This document shows positions 1-13,037 of a stretch of DNA of 64,000 nt, piece after piece. The notes beneath the pieces were generated by a model, which worked only from the letters and a program-made list of their open reading frames with translations, was not told the origin of the DNA and searched no databases. This stretch comes from Stratiolaelaps scimitus. Lineage: Eukaryota; Arthropoda; Arachnida; Mesostigmata; Laelapidae. How positions within the stretch are numbered: the stretch's first letter is position 1; the number at the start of each line of letters is the position of its first letter. The DNA is taken from the NCBI GenBank assembly GCA_019614645.1, contig JABWDB010000066.1, forward strand, positions 124,001 through 188,000, given 5' to 3'. The position numbers were made by a program, and so were the translations under genes.

Positions 1-803
1 GGCGCGGACAGGTTGTATTGATGATCACGCTCTGGTTGCACTGTATTGTCATGTCCTGCTAAGCTTATATGATAATTCAATTTGGTGTGTCGCTCGGGTT
101 AAGAGTGGACAACGGAGGGACTATCATAGCGGGGGAAATGTTTGTTTGTATCTGTCATATGGCGTGAGGACACCGAATGCTGTTAATTTTACTGCACATG
201 TCAGATATAATACTATTCCGAACCCCTATCAATCTTTCTAGGGGATTTCTTGTTGGTGAGGTCTGTGAAGCTGCTCCGCGTCAATAGCGAAGAACACTGC
301 CAAAAACACCTTGTGAATCCACGATGAATCACTCTTCAACAAACACTTTCAGAGAGTCTCCTCAACCATCCATGTATGACGCAGTATAAACCTGTCGTTG
401 TGCAGTGATTCAAAAGGTCTTGTCCGTCACCGTTGACGTTTGCTAGAATTGTTGGCGTTCGCCTATGTATGTTTGTTGGCGGATACGCCTTCCAAAATTG
501 TATCTGCTACTGTTACTAGCAGCTGCTCTGTCGAACTGTGTAACACAGTTCTGCTGGGTGTAATATCTTTCTTTTTTATGAGGGCGTGACCGCAAAGACT
601 TGACGTACACCGGGCCTCACCTACCTCTGTGGGATTTCCCATCGGTTATGTGGGCCTCAAGCCCACTAAGGCAGGGTCCGCCTCTAGTTCCACTTGGTTC
701 CTCATCGCTCTGCTCCGCGTGGACGTAACCTAAACCTTCTTTTGTCGTTAGAGGTGATGTTCGTTCGACACTACTTTCATATGAACTCAAACCATATGTG
801 TCC

Positions 804-875
804 TGTGGGATTCGAACTCGAGACCCAAGAGTTCAAGGTCCTCGGCGTTGACTCAACATCACTCGAATCAACGGC
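804..875 (-). repeat. tRNA-like SINE head, probable
   Basis: Read on the minus strand, this stretch ends in GAGTTCGAATCCC, which closely matches the RNA polymerase III B box. Sequence upstream of it is tRNA-like in spacing. No clean seven-pair acceptor stem can be drawn, so a working tRNA gene is unlikely. A tRNA-derived SINE head, or a decayed tRNA copy, is the better reading. Its boundaries are approximate and I saw no target-site duplication. Confidence 0.4.
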
Positions 876-2118
876 AAAACGGGTGCTGCTGACCGAAACA
901 CTTCATTAGAATAATTATTGTAATGATGAAGTGCGTTACATTTACTTTGTTATATGGACGAGTTCCACTAATATCCCAACCAGTTTCGAGTTCAGAACTG
1001 TATGATGCATCTTGCACAGCGGGTTACCACTCGTTATTGGGTGCTTTTATGTAAATGGTTACTAATTGATGAAGCAATGTATAGGTATGATGCAGCCTGA
1101 GCGGAAGCCACTTGTCAAAGGTAATAATGAGTTTACAGTAATATGTATTGCAGTGGAAGAATCGCATTCGTACACCACGATACAGGATGATCACAATACA
1201 ATGGGACATGTGCGGGATAGTGAGCAGTTCTACTTTCGAATGATAGTTGACGTTAGGGAGGAAATCTCAATCAACACCGACACAGCCAACAGCAGCGCGA
1301 ACGTCGTAGCGCAAGGCCCGTGAGCCGCTCTAGTATCAATACAATAATTATATTAATTAATATCATAAACGCCGATAACAAATCCTTTTGTCTATCCTTC
1401 TGCCTCTCTATACGATTATGTATCAATCAATCAGTCTAGTTATAAATCAATCTAATCGCTTGTCATGAAAAATAAAAAATCAAAAACTCGATTTGTAGCC
1501 TTCATTTCGTTGGACGAGCTTTTCAGTTTGAGGCTCACGTGAACTGATTGGCTCATTATTAATTCAGATTGCGCTACAGGCTGCCATTAGGTGGGATCGA
1601 GTGTCTTCAGCCAGGAGTGGTTGAACCAGCATCACTAGATTCGCGTCGGTGTTACCATACCCCACCATTGTTTGCTGCAGTCACCATAGTTTCACTGCAT
1701 CGTGTTGTATAATCGACTTGTGAGCTGAGGCAGCGTCGCGCCGGCGACACCAGCAGCCGAGTGTCGCAGATGAGCCAAACGAGATGATCAGACGCTCATG
1801 TCAGAAGGGTGGCTTGGAGCAATTAGCCGACACATGGGCGGAATAACGCTTAGTCGGGAGGATCCACCACTCTGGCTACGACGACGATGGCAGCAGCCGT
1901 CCCTGCCTTATAAGAGAAGAAGTGTGTCTAACTTTATCTGTCAGTAGTTCCACTGATGCTGTAATGAGGCGTAGAGCTTAAAACGAAATGCAACCAGCCT
2001 AAACAGGTAGCGCGGTTCGGATGCGACGCTGGAACACAATCCACTAGACAGTTCGTAGTAACCGGCATTATTGTAGCTATAAGCATGCATATTTAACTCT
2101 AGGTGAACTTCTAAATAT

Positions 2119-2167
2119 ATACATTTTTCGGGCTGATTCACAGCCAAAATTTAACGTCCACGCGTCA
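2119..2167 (-). repeat. SINE 3' tail remnant (family of 37263-37469)
   Basis: On the minus strand this matches the tail of the complete SINE at 37263-37469. It shares the blocks CGTGGACGTTAA, TTGGCTGTGA and TCAGCCCGAAAA in the same order and spacing. Similarity fades at both sides and no tRNA head is present, so this is a truncated or decayed copy. Confidence 0.6.
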
Positions 2168-5100
2168 ACATACTAATACGTTTTGTACATCTAATCGTTA
2201 AATATATCAGCCAATAGAGCATCACCGAGTCCATCGGAAGCGGGCTCGGTCCATTGTCAAATATATTAATTGATCGTTAACTGATCGCTTCAATTCCTAA
2301 ATAAGAAAGTATACGTACTCCTCATCAACTAAATTATGTCCCCCTTCAAGCCGTTCTTCTTTTATTCTGTCTATGTCAATGGTTCATATTGGGCCATGGC
2401 TGCGAGCCTCGATTAGAATCTTGTCATCAGCGTACGACAACTGCCTATATTTAGTACGTGGAGGGTAGTGCATAGATGAATGTGATGACATACGATTGTT
2501 CTAGCCAATGGCCTGTGGATCATATAAATCGACCGCATATATGAGCATGTGAAGATATAAACGTCCAAGAACCAAAAGATGTATCATTAAGTTGGGTAAC
2601 TTATGATGCAGAGAGGAAACATTGCATGTGTCTGCAATGTCGAGTGTTCCCATTAAATATGAAGCTTGCAAAATATTGAAGCCGATATTGCAGCACATAT
2701 CAAAGCTTGCAACATGTGCTCGGACACTTTAGGGGCAAGCGCAAATAGTGACTTGCCTGTGTGATTCTACGTAGACATGAGCCACTGTTAAGGGCCCGCC
2801 TCGGGTCGACGTCGCCCGTGACTACAACGGGTGATGCTGGATTGAATAATTTATTATTGACTTTTTGATCCCTGCAAAGAACCTCAACGTTGGAAGCCTA
2901 AAAGGTTATACCAAATGGACTCCATTGGACAATAATCTATCTATGTAACAAAAATAAGAATGATGTATCGATGTGATGTTATCATCCCGACGATTCCGGC
3001 AAAACGAATTATCAACAAATTCATAAACCAGCTATCGGAACTCTACCGGATTTTGTCGACCAGGGAAAAATACGCGAGTACAACAGATCGAGCGAAATAC
3101 AATAATAGAATAAAGGGTATTAGCGCCTGTACGTTTATACATCCGGTAGCTGTAAGGTCCGTGCGATCGCGGTCTCATGATCCGCATCACCCTAAAATCA
3201 CCTCTTTCAGTGATCAGTGTCAATGGATGGTTGAGAAAAGCCGAGGAAGCGGCGTCGTTGTCAACGTCGGCAGCAGAGGCGGATACGCATCAACGACCAG
3301 GGTATGCGGGGTAGGTAGATGGTGGGTCAAAAAAAAAAGGCTGGAATGAAAAGAGAAGCCAGAGAGAGAGAGGGAATGACGTTAACGACGTAAGTGGGCC
3401 TAGGAGGGTCGAGAAAATTCGCTCGCATCTAAGCGTCAAGAAGTGACAGCGGCAGCAGCAGCAGCAGCAGAACCGAGCCGACGCAACGGTAGATGGTAGA
3501 ATAGTTATGAGAGGGGTGGGCGGGTGGTGCGAGGAAATGCCGCAAGTGTCGTAGGAGAACAGAGAGATGGGAGCGGGCGTTATGGATGGCCCATGGTGGA
3601 GGGGCAAGAATCAAGGGTGGCCTGTCGCAGAAGGCTGCGAATACGGGAAAAGGCGGAATCGAACAACGACAACGACTCTGTACTAAATCTAAATCGAGTG
3701 GAATTTATTATCTCTAGGTTATTATTATTATCATAATAATAATAATAATTATTATTATTATTACTATCCAATTTCTTCTCGCGCGTTGCTTCCCGCTTGA
3801 AACAGATTGCTCTAAACGACTAACCGATTTCTCATGTTGTTTTAGAACGGAGCAGAGTGAAAGAGAGCGGAAGTTAGAGAGGGAAAGATCCGCGCGACAC
3901 TGCTGTGCCAAGCGGCGACCCCACGGGGGCGTCACAGTCTGGCTGGGCTCATGTGGGAGCCTCCGTGCCGTAACCGGATGAGAGAAACAGTTGAGCTATC
4001 TATTATACATACACACGTACACATGTGTGTGTGTGTGTGTTTCCTAGACGAAGAAGTAAGGCAACGGGAATTGGAGCCGAACAAACGAGAAATGAAGGTA
4101 GTCGGTGATCGTCAACGCTCTATAGCCCTCTTCGCTATTACCATTATTATTATTATCATTAGAAAGCAGTTGTGATGATAAATTTATATTTGATGGCCGC
4201 TATCTCATGTGAGGCTTATCCTCCTCGAACCGATACAGAAGTTTGAGGGTGTGCCACGAACAGGATAATGCACGAACTATTATTTAATAGCAACCGTTGA
4301 GTTCTTCAAATGTAATCGGTGAGGATGTAGCGAACTATACGTTGAATTTATGTATAATATATTTTTTTTTCTATTTATGTATATATTACATTATATTACA
4401 TACATTATATTTATGTATAGTATGGTTTAAAACGACCTGCAAATGCCACTGCAAAGCACCAGCTGTTCATAGTTGTCCAGCTCAAACAATAATTGTGCAG
4501 TTACTCGTTGATTCCCAGCGACGACAATGGAATGTCATCCATATCTGTGGCATGTGACGGCATTCTATAATATATAACAAGCAAAATTATGCTACTGCAA
4601 TTTCTATGAAACGACTAATGGCCAGAATGAAGTTCTGTGTGCAGATTCAAACCTCCAATGTGTTCCTTACCAGACAAAGGTCTTCCGCTGTGAACGACTG
4701 GCCGTACAGAGATACCCTGAGTGTAAACTCTCATCGTAGCCAAATACAACTTTTCAGAAAGCTGCTCATTTAGAATTCAAATGAGATCCTAGATCATGAA
4801 CTACATTCATAGGTTTTGAGGCTTTCTGGACCCAGCCCACGCTTTGACATCATATTTTGCCCACAAGTGGCTCAATGTCGTATACAAATATACGAAAATA
4901 TATCTGTGTATCTTGGTGATTTCTCCTTAAACTTCCTTTTGTATCAATCTCTTCGTCACAGATTGATGCACTACTATTTAATACAACTAACTACTCCCGT
5001 TGTTTACTATCTATCTCTTGATTACGAAACAGTTGACCGTAATGTTATTCGGCTAGCGAACAGTAATGGTAGTCGCATTATGATTATATGATAGTTTATT

Positions 5101-5221
5101 ATATATACAGAAGCAAATGATGCAGCGGCAACTCCATTGTTGCATTGTTCAACCTGGACTAGACCGGGCGGGCATATAGTTCTATAACACACAGCATATT
5201 ATCCCCACTAGATATATATAG

Positions 5222-5308
5222 GGAGGTCCGTCTGATGAAGCAATGCCCAAAGCAGTGCGGTGGATGTTAAATGTTGGCTGCGGGTCAGCCCGGAAAATTT
5301 ATTTTATT

Positions 5309-5310
<2 letters not shown>
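5222..5310 (+). repeat. 5'-truncated SINE copy (family of 37263-37469)
   Basis: Plus-strand sequence aligns with the 3' half of the complete SINE at 37263-37469: CCGTCTGATGAAGC, then AAAGCAG, then GTGGATGTTAA, then GGGTCAGCCCGGAAAATTTA, with small indels. It ends in an A/T-rich tail that runs straight into an (AT)n tract. No tRNA-like head is visible upstream, so the copy is 5' truncated or diverged. Confidence 0.65.
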
Positions 5311-5369
<59 letters not shown>

Positions 5370-5392
5370 CTAATACAATAAATTTTCCGGGG
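5289..5392. repeat. Inverted repeat around an (AT)n core
   Basis: The left arm, about 5289-5312, and the right arm, about 5367-5392, are near-perfect reverse complements: CCCGGAAAATTTATT...TTAGAT against ATCTAATA...AATTTTCCGGGG. They flank about 55 bases of alternating AT, itself self-complementary. The left arm is the tail of the SINE copy at 5222-5310, so the right arm could be the tail of a second, oppositely oriented copy. Folded, the whole block would form a long hairpin or cruciform. Confidence 0.75.
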
Positions 5393-6529
5393 TGTGTGTC
5401 TTTCCTATTTGCGCAAATCGTTCGTCCGATTCTCCACCTTATTTACAAAAGCAAAGAAAAGCGATTCGGGGAGGAAGAGAGAAGATTGGATAAGTCTTCT
5501 GGTGCAGTCTTCCCTTATAAATATTGTGTACTTAAGTTCTACGAAATGATTTCATGACACCACCATCACCATTATCAGCATCATAGATATTATATTGATT
5601 CTGTGCATCTTGGCCAGTTCCTTCCATCTGAGTGTCACGACCAAGAACGTTGCGAGTTTGTGATCAGCTACCTGAGACCATTGTAGTGCAGCTGAGATTC
5701 ACATACAAACAAACACCGAGTCGCCCAAGACACTTGTACAAATAAACTACTGACGTTCGTAAAAGAAACAACAGCAGCAGCATTAGCACTAGCTGAGTGC
5801 AAGGAGAAATATGAACACGAGCGTCCGCTTGTGTCGTCTAATTATTATTATTAATTTTTTATTGTTATTATATATTGTAATTATATGATAACTGACTGAT
5901 GGATGGACCGACACTTTGGTGGCGGATCTTCTGGGCGCAGCGAGCAGTGCTGCGATGTTGGTTGCGTAGCGTCCTGGTAATTCGAGTCAAATGTGCTTGA
6001 TGCTGGTATACTTCGATGTATGCACTTGTAATCTGCTACATACAACAGCAAGGTGCCCCACGAAGCTCCAACAATATGCGCTAGGCCCCTCCTAGAGCCA
6101 TGAGATTGTATGCAAATGTTGACAATACCCTAAGCGACCCGTTTCACAAAAGTGTGGACCGTCAGATTCAGACGCAGTCCCTCGTGGACGGCACAAATCG
6201 GCCCGATAACGTGATGCATCCTAGATCGATAGAGGTGGTCATTGGGAAATTTCTAACCGAACGGGAACATATGTACAATATAATCTTATCGAAATGTGAT
6301 AGGTAACATTAAACAATAAGACAAGACGATGTTAAACCATTATTACAACATAATGAAGGAGAGAGATAGTTTGAATTAAGTTGGACACGAAGCAGTAAAT
6401 TAGCGGCTTTTTGGAAGGCACGAGTTGAGGCACAAGTTAGTGCTGGATCGATTTGATGGTTGACGAGAGGAGAAACTATCAATAATTGTCCGTATTTTTA
6501 ATTAGTTAAGAACACCTTTATTCAAAGGG

Positions 6530-6620
6530 ATACGGCACTTGACGGGGCTCGAACCCGCGACCTCCGCCTTCTCACAGCCAAAGACGAAGCCGCCCAAGCC
6601 ATCGGGCGTCGCGGGTTTGT
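6530..6620 (-). repeat. tRNA-derived SINE fragment, second type
   Basis: On the minus strand the stretch contains GATGGCTTGGGCGGC in the A-box region and GCGGGTTCGAGCCCCG, an excellent B box with a five-pair T stem. The sequences flanking the T arm do not pair as an acceptor stem, and the segment continues into a non-tRNA tail containing AATAAAGG. This fits a tRNA-derived SINE rather than a tRNA gene. The head differs from the SINE at 37263-37469. Ends are approximate. Confidence 0.55.
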
Positions 6621-7659
6621 TGTATTGTGTGCATTGTGCCACATCGTCGTGTGGATGATATTGAATTTAGTATACCATTACGGATTCATCATCTGTTGTG
6701 TGCCTTTGCACAGTAAAGTCGTTGTTGGGCATTGGTGCTAGCGACCAATGTGTACTTAGTCTCCAGGCTTCGAGATTCGAACATAATACATATCCATCTA
6801 TGTATGCATATATTCATTGGCAAGCCTCATTTGTCGAAATATTGTCCTTACGTCGCGTATTATTATTATTATAATTGCTCGCTGCTATTCCAGACTATGT
6901 TTCAACGATAGGTTCACCGCTGTACATTCAACTTTCATCCGCAAAGTCAGGCTATCTCAGGAGAAATATCCACTCAAGACTGATGATGATAATACCCTTC
7001 CATTCCGATTGCATTGCCGCGAGCAGTCTAAATGTTTGTTGACAGTCGACGACGACGCGTGGGCACCGATTACCCTTAGTCTGTCTGCTACGTTCCACAA
7101 ATCCAATATTATCTTTCTTTGACGGGAGAAATAGAGAGAGAGAGAGAGAGAGATACATAGGAGTTCTTCATTGCTTCTGCTGCTATTGCAACAGAACAAA
7201 TAGCAGTAAGAGTCGTGTGTCGTTGTATCGTTGCACTAATAGCTAAAGAATGGATCCCATGTCTCTATGATGCTTCCCCTGTGACGACCAGTGAAACTGG
7301 TTGGTCTATTCACCGACGACGGCTGCATCAGCAGCGTCTGGTTGTTCACTCCCGCCACACGGCCAGGCCAGGCCATAAACTTAAACAAATATAAATCCTA
7401 CCCATTCATCAACCCAACAGACATTTACCATTCGACCATCGAGCTTAAATATATATATATATATATGTAGAGGTCTTGAAAAGGCCAGCAATGCTAACGG
7501 CGTTGAGGCGCTGACTTCGTATTATGCGTATGTAGAGATTTGCTTACATTAAGTAATTTATATTAGGATGGCAGATTCGCCTTGTGGTATGGCCCGACCC
7601 TGATCTCAATACTGGTGCGTTTTGAGAATCCTCCCAAACCTGACGACGTAATTCACTTG

Positions 7660-7690
7660 AAGTCATATTTTATATAAAAAAATATGACTT
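7660..7690. repeat. Perfect 12-bp hairpin
   Basis: AAGTCATATTTT at 7660-7671 is exactly reverse-complementary to AAAATATGACTT at 7679-7690, with a seven-base A/T loop. It lies in noncoding DNA with no gene next to it. It may be chance in A/T-rich sequence or the core of a small palindromic element. Confidence 0.6.
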
Positions 7691-8386
7691 GTAGTTTCGA
7701 TTGGTAACGTTCACATGTAATGCTAACTAATAATAAGAATCTCTCAGTCGGTTGACTGTAATACATTTGGGGACTATCTGAAATAGTTTGATATGCACTT
7801 ATCAGGTAAACCTGATGCATGATCGCTCTACGGTGTAAAATATGACCGAAATTCGTGAACAGAAGCGGCAGCGGCCACAAGGAGAGATGCGCTCCCGACA
7901 TTCAGAATTCAGGTGCTCGCCTGTGTGTGCTTGTGTGTGTGTACGACCAAAGTTGCACAATTGCAGTGATTTCGGTTGGAAGCGGTTGTTGATAGTGGTT
8001 GAACATAATGAAATGACATCCGGATGGAACAGTCATAGATAGCTTATGTCATGTTTTTTGTTCATGATTTGTTCAAGCAATCATGTGTACACGAGACAGT
8101 TTATACAGTCATAATGAACGAATATTATAATAGATGAGAGACTGATCGTTACCGCAAATCTTTAGATCGCCGATATATGTCGATGTAATATCTAAGCTGA
8201 ATTAGTAAATATCTTCTCGAAAGGACCGGCCTCGAATAGCCATTGGAGTCGTGCTTCTGAAGCAGTTTGACAGCGCTTGCGTGAGCCGAGACACAGTGAA
8301 TTCACTCTAAAATGCGGTAGCAAATGTTCAAAGACTATTGTCCGACTGAGATTATGTTTATGACACTTGCGTCGCTTGCTATCATT

Positions 8387-8419
<33 letters not shown>

Positions 8420-10130
8420 CGATTATTATTGCACGTGTTGCTGTTTGTGCTGATATGAGAGGAAGCCGACTTCCAAACATCGCACTGCGCTGGCCTATGT
8501 TATAATGTGATATGTGTAGCTGAGCTATATTTAGTATGAGATCCGAATAGAGGTCGTAGGTCAACGCCGATAGTGTAGGCGATAATTATGATTCTTAATA
8601 TTGTCAAGTACTTTGAGCTTGCGCTAGCAGTAATCAGATATAGCAAGTCAACTTGAGTGAGTATGACTACACAACTGGACAGCACCCGGAATCTGCGATT
8701 TCATCCATCTGACTTACTGTACTTTGTCGAAACACGAAACGAATAGAGGTCCTTGTAAATACTGCACCTGATAGACCAGATGATCAGTGGTCATGCAGAT
8801 ACATGCGTAGCACAGGTACTATCTGACCTGTTCCACGAATGACCAACCGGCCTGCCATGAACTGGCGGCCAATGGGTGCAAGGTTCCCGCAAGACCGGCG
8901 TTGAGAGATTGTAAATTTCTAACTGCTCCAAGATGTTGAACAATAGGCGAGCCAACAGCTAAGTGGGACTTTTCCAAACAGGAACGTATTCTAGTTGAAT
9001 TAGATCGACGTGGCTCACCACAGGTCCCTGTCAATGTATACGTTCTATCATGCGTACGCAGCGTGCAGCCAACTCATATTATTATTATTATTACCACAAC
9101 CATTCGTCTGCCTGTTTGTCTATTGAGAAAGTTGTTTTTATATTGGAGTTTAGCTGCCTCCTTGATGTCTTTGTTCCACGCAGGAGTAAACTAGTAGACA
9201 GTGGCGAAATCTGCTTAGCCATTTAGTAATGGCCGTTCAATGGCTCTAGTTGCCTCTCTTGATTGGATAATCGGCATTCATTTGTTCGGGGCCGTTCGAG
9301 CTCTAATGTGCTTCCATACGATGACACGCGTTCTCTCGCCTCCTCTCTCGACCTTGTTGCTGGAGTTGCTGTCAGATTTGCTTAACCTGGGTGTCAGTCT
9401 AGACAAGCATCTCCCTCTCTCTCTGATTCCGGGCAGACAGACGCGTGTCGCAGACATTTACGTGTTTCATCGTCATCGTGTTTGTCCTGTATAGGCAAAC
9501 GTGAGATAACTGATGTCGGCAATAACTACTCGACTGCGCGCAGAGTAGTGCAAGTAGTACCTAAAGGTTCCGAGCCAAGGCCTGCCACATTACATGGGGC
9601 AGACCAGCTGAGAATTCTGCCCGAAGAATGAAATGAGTACCAGTCGTTGTTATTGTAACAGCCGTAGCATATTGCTTTTTGAGCTGTTTCGCGTTACCGT
9701 GTCATTGTCATCATCATCGCTCTCCTGGACAAATACAAATTCTTGCTGGCGTTAAAGGCATCCGCATAGCATCAATGCTGTTTCACTTACCGCACCAGCT
9801 AGTGTCACACACACACACACATTATACATATATATATATGGCAACAGAGCGCCATTGTGACCGCGACACCATGCCGCTTGGCAATTTTAACTCCCGCTGA
9901 TCATCTTGTTGGTCGGGTGTCGTTCTTGTCGATGTACTTGCTGTTGTTGCTGTTGTCATCGTAGACGGCATCGCTACGGCTGCTGTTACTGCTGGAGTCG
10001 TTGGTGGTCTTCTCACTAAAGGCACACTGAGAGTGAGATTAACTCGTCATTTCATTTCACTAAGCGTACGAGCTTCTGAATGAAGTAAGTAGCATATGAT
10101 TGGCGTGGCCATCATGATCATATGCTATAG

Positions 10131-10257
<127 letters not shown>

Positions 10258-11808
10258 CAGATGTTGTATTCTGATAAATCGTGCCGGCTCTCTGTTTCTG
10301 GAGAGCTCGAGCGGCTCACGCAGCGGCCATTTTGAGATTTCTCCTCGTCTACAATCGCTGTGCGAATCAATTATGTGCCTCGCCCTACGAGATGACAGAC
10401 ACTATAAAACAACGCCAGACAGAAACTTAACTAAAGCCTATGGTGAACTAACTCCAAACATGAGTCCTTCATTGGGGGAAAGATCTAACCTATTTCGGGC
10501 GACACCGAGCGCTTCGATCTTGCGTGTCGATGACAGGTGGGAACATTGGAGGATTGGAACATGATTGGATGCTCTCTTATTATAGTCGACTATTAATCAA
10601 CAGTTATTATCCGACTGGGTTGCACCATTTGATAGTGATTCTAATCGTCGGGCTGTTGTTGAGTATCGTATCGGATTATCATTAACGGGACTATAACCGG
10701 GCCCAAATGTATTTATTGGTTTCGTTAATGAGACCGATGTGCACCGCTGTTTCTTGCGGGGCCATAGCTCACATGGTAACTCTCATGTGTTGTTGTCCTG
10801 GAAGTTACTCGAAGGTGATGAGTTGACAGGTCATTGGGTGCATTTGGTACTTTGTAGAGTTAATTTAAAACGAAGTCGAATGGAGATTGAGGGGATCCAA
10901 GATTGTGAATTTTGTTGTTTGGTGATAATGATACATTTGACCGAAGAAAATTGTTTTTTCCTGAGTGCAGCTTATTTTATTACTTATTGTGGCTAACGGG
11001 GAAAAGTGTGGGACACTTGCGTAATTAACGTTGGACTTCGCGGGCTTGGGGAGTGGCCCGGAACAGTTTTTCTTGCTATTTCAGACTACAATATTAATTT
11101 TCTACGGATCCTAGGGGGAATTTCGAAGTACGGCGCCACAATGAGTCTCTACCTATCTATAACAGTATAGTACATATTCTTTTCGTATTTTAGAAACGAG
11201 TGCAGTTTTTCAACCAAAGATTTAAAATTACCTAATGAGCCTGTGATGTGCAAAAGTGTGTGTGAGGCTGAGTCTATGTTCTATAAGTTTCCTCTCGAAG
11301 AACAAGGTTGATTAAGTGAGAGGTTGATATTCAATGGAAAACGCTGGTGCAGTATGCTTTGGGATCAATGCAAGGCTAGAATTTGAACCTGTCTGTAAGT
11401 AGTTTTGGCCATATTTTGTGTAGTTTCATTAATACGAGCTCTATGAGTTTCAAATTTGGTTGGTTTTTTAGGCATCAATTCCACATTAGACGTTATAGTT
11501 TATATGTTTGCTGGGTGCATTCGTTGCAGTGGCCCAAGGGATCGAATGCCGAGACCAAAACATGCATCTCGGTCTTCTTCATTATTTCGTGCTGGAAAAG
11601 GTGATCCTGTGATCATCACGATTTTATTTGTGTGTGTGTGTAGTAGTATTTTTATTAGTAAATTTGTCGTGTCAGCTAAGGGTGTGTCGAAAATGGTTTC
11701 AGTGCAACGAACGTTCCCGACGTCGATGAGAGTCAGACGACGACGACGAATTGCTAAATCTCTTGAATGAGAATGGAGGCCCAGCCAGTGGGAGAGGGTT
11801 GCTTCTCC

Positions 11809-11973
11809 GTTTTTTTTCATAGAGGTTATGGGTAAATCCTTCATGGACACCAGGCTTCACAGCTGAGGTATTTGCCTGGTAGTGTCAGACTCTTTCTGAC
11901 TAAACCCAGAACCGATTTTGACTTGGGGCGCTGACCGGGAAATTGTTAAAAGTATTACTTCAGTCAGTGCCTT
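11809..11973 (-). repeat. Interspersed A-tailed repeat, copy 1
   Basis: About 165 bases match the sequence at 18078-18246 in inverted orientation, with substitutions and a few indels. Shared blocks include CACCAGGCTTCACAGCTGAG, TTTGCCTGGTAG, TGACTAAACCCAGAA and GGGAAATTGTTAAAAGT. The T-run at 11811-11818 corresponds to an A-rich 3' tail on the minus strand, which suggests a retroposed element. I cannot name the family. Sequence beyond the shared block (11974 onward) is not shared with the other copy. Confidence 0.8.
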
Positions 11974-12564
11974 GCAGGGACCGGCTGTTCATTCCAACCA
12001 TGTCCTATCTCTCAGTTCCTCCCCTGGGGGGAACCCCCCCGCCCAGCCACAGCGGGTGGGTTCCGGGCTTCTCAGTTGGGAGTGGTCAACTACAGTGGTT
12101 CGTCTAGATGAGCTACGATAGGTGCTAAACGAAGGACCGTGGGTCTGCCACATGAATTCAATGAAGACGCCATTGGCGTCCGTCTGACCATTCAGTTGCT
12201 GGGCAAACAAGGAAGAGTTTTCCATGCAAGAATGTTACGGGAGATGATAAATATATAGATACTCTACGATTATCCTCAATGCAGAAATGAGTGGATAGAC
12301 CGAGCATAAGGCAGTGTTATGCATTCGGTGGAATCAGTAGGAAGTGCTTTATTGTGAACGGGCAAAACCTGATGGAAGGGTTAAGGCGGACCGTAACACG
12401 AGAAAATTCAGCCAAGTAAGCCTAGAGATTGATAGCAAACAGCCGTGGAGGGGGAAAGGACAGCATGAGGCCTGATATTGGTCCATGAGATTACCATCCG
12501 ATTCAAGTCTATAGAGTGCGGCCTGCGGGGCTAACCCTTCAGGACAGGAGCCGAGGTCCGAAAT

Positions 12565-12703
12565 TGGCTGGATCGTCTTCCATGACGAGATGTTTTCACG
12601 CCACGGGATCAACATGCTGCCTGATCGATGGGCGAGGATCATAAAAAAGTTAGCGACACCATATGAAGATCTCTTCATTTGCTCAATAGATACAGCAATT
12701 TAA
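12565..12703 (+). pseudogene. Possible mariner-like transposase C-terminal remnant
   Basis: A 45-codon open stretch on the plus strand includes GINMLPDRWARII (12605-12643). This resembles the C-terminal block of mariner-type transposases, where a Gly-Ile segment precedes Leu-Pro-x-Arg-Trp. The upstream catalytic DDD or DDE blocks are not recognisable and there are no visible terminal inverted repeats. The match is short and could be chance. Confidence 0.2.
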
Positions 12704-13003
12704 ATTGGGTAAATTTACGATTTTTACTTACCACTCAATCTAAAATTGCTGTACAAAGGAATTGAAGATCTTCTCTAATTGGCCCCGTGGCCAAATTATG
12801 TTCGTTTCCATATCAACTAGTCCGGCTGTTTGGTAACAATAGCTAATTCGGTCCCACGGTGAAGTTCATTTCTCGTTCGCCACTAGCACAGTAGTGAGTT
12901 TATAGCCATGAAGCTTTAATAAAAATACTAGTTATGAGCGTTAGGCCGGTGGCTTCAAGATCGCTACACAGTTTGCGCGACCTATCCTGTGTTTGCACTT
13001 CTC

Positions 13004-13037
<34 letters not shown>

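Noticed and set aside
6540..6616. Candidate tRNA gene on the minus strand
   Set aside because: The T arm and B box are good, but no acceptor stem or convincing anticodon arm forms, and it continues into a SINE-like tail.
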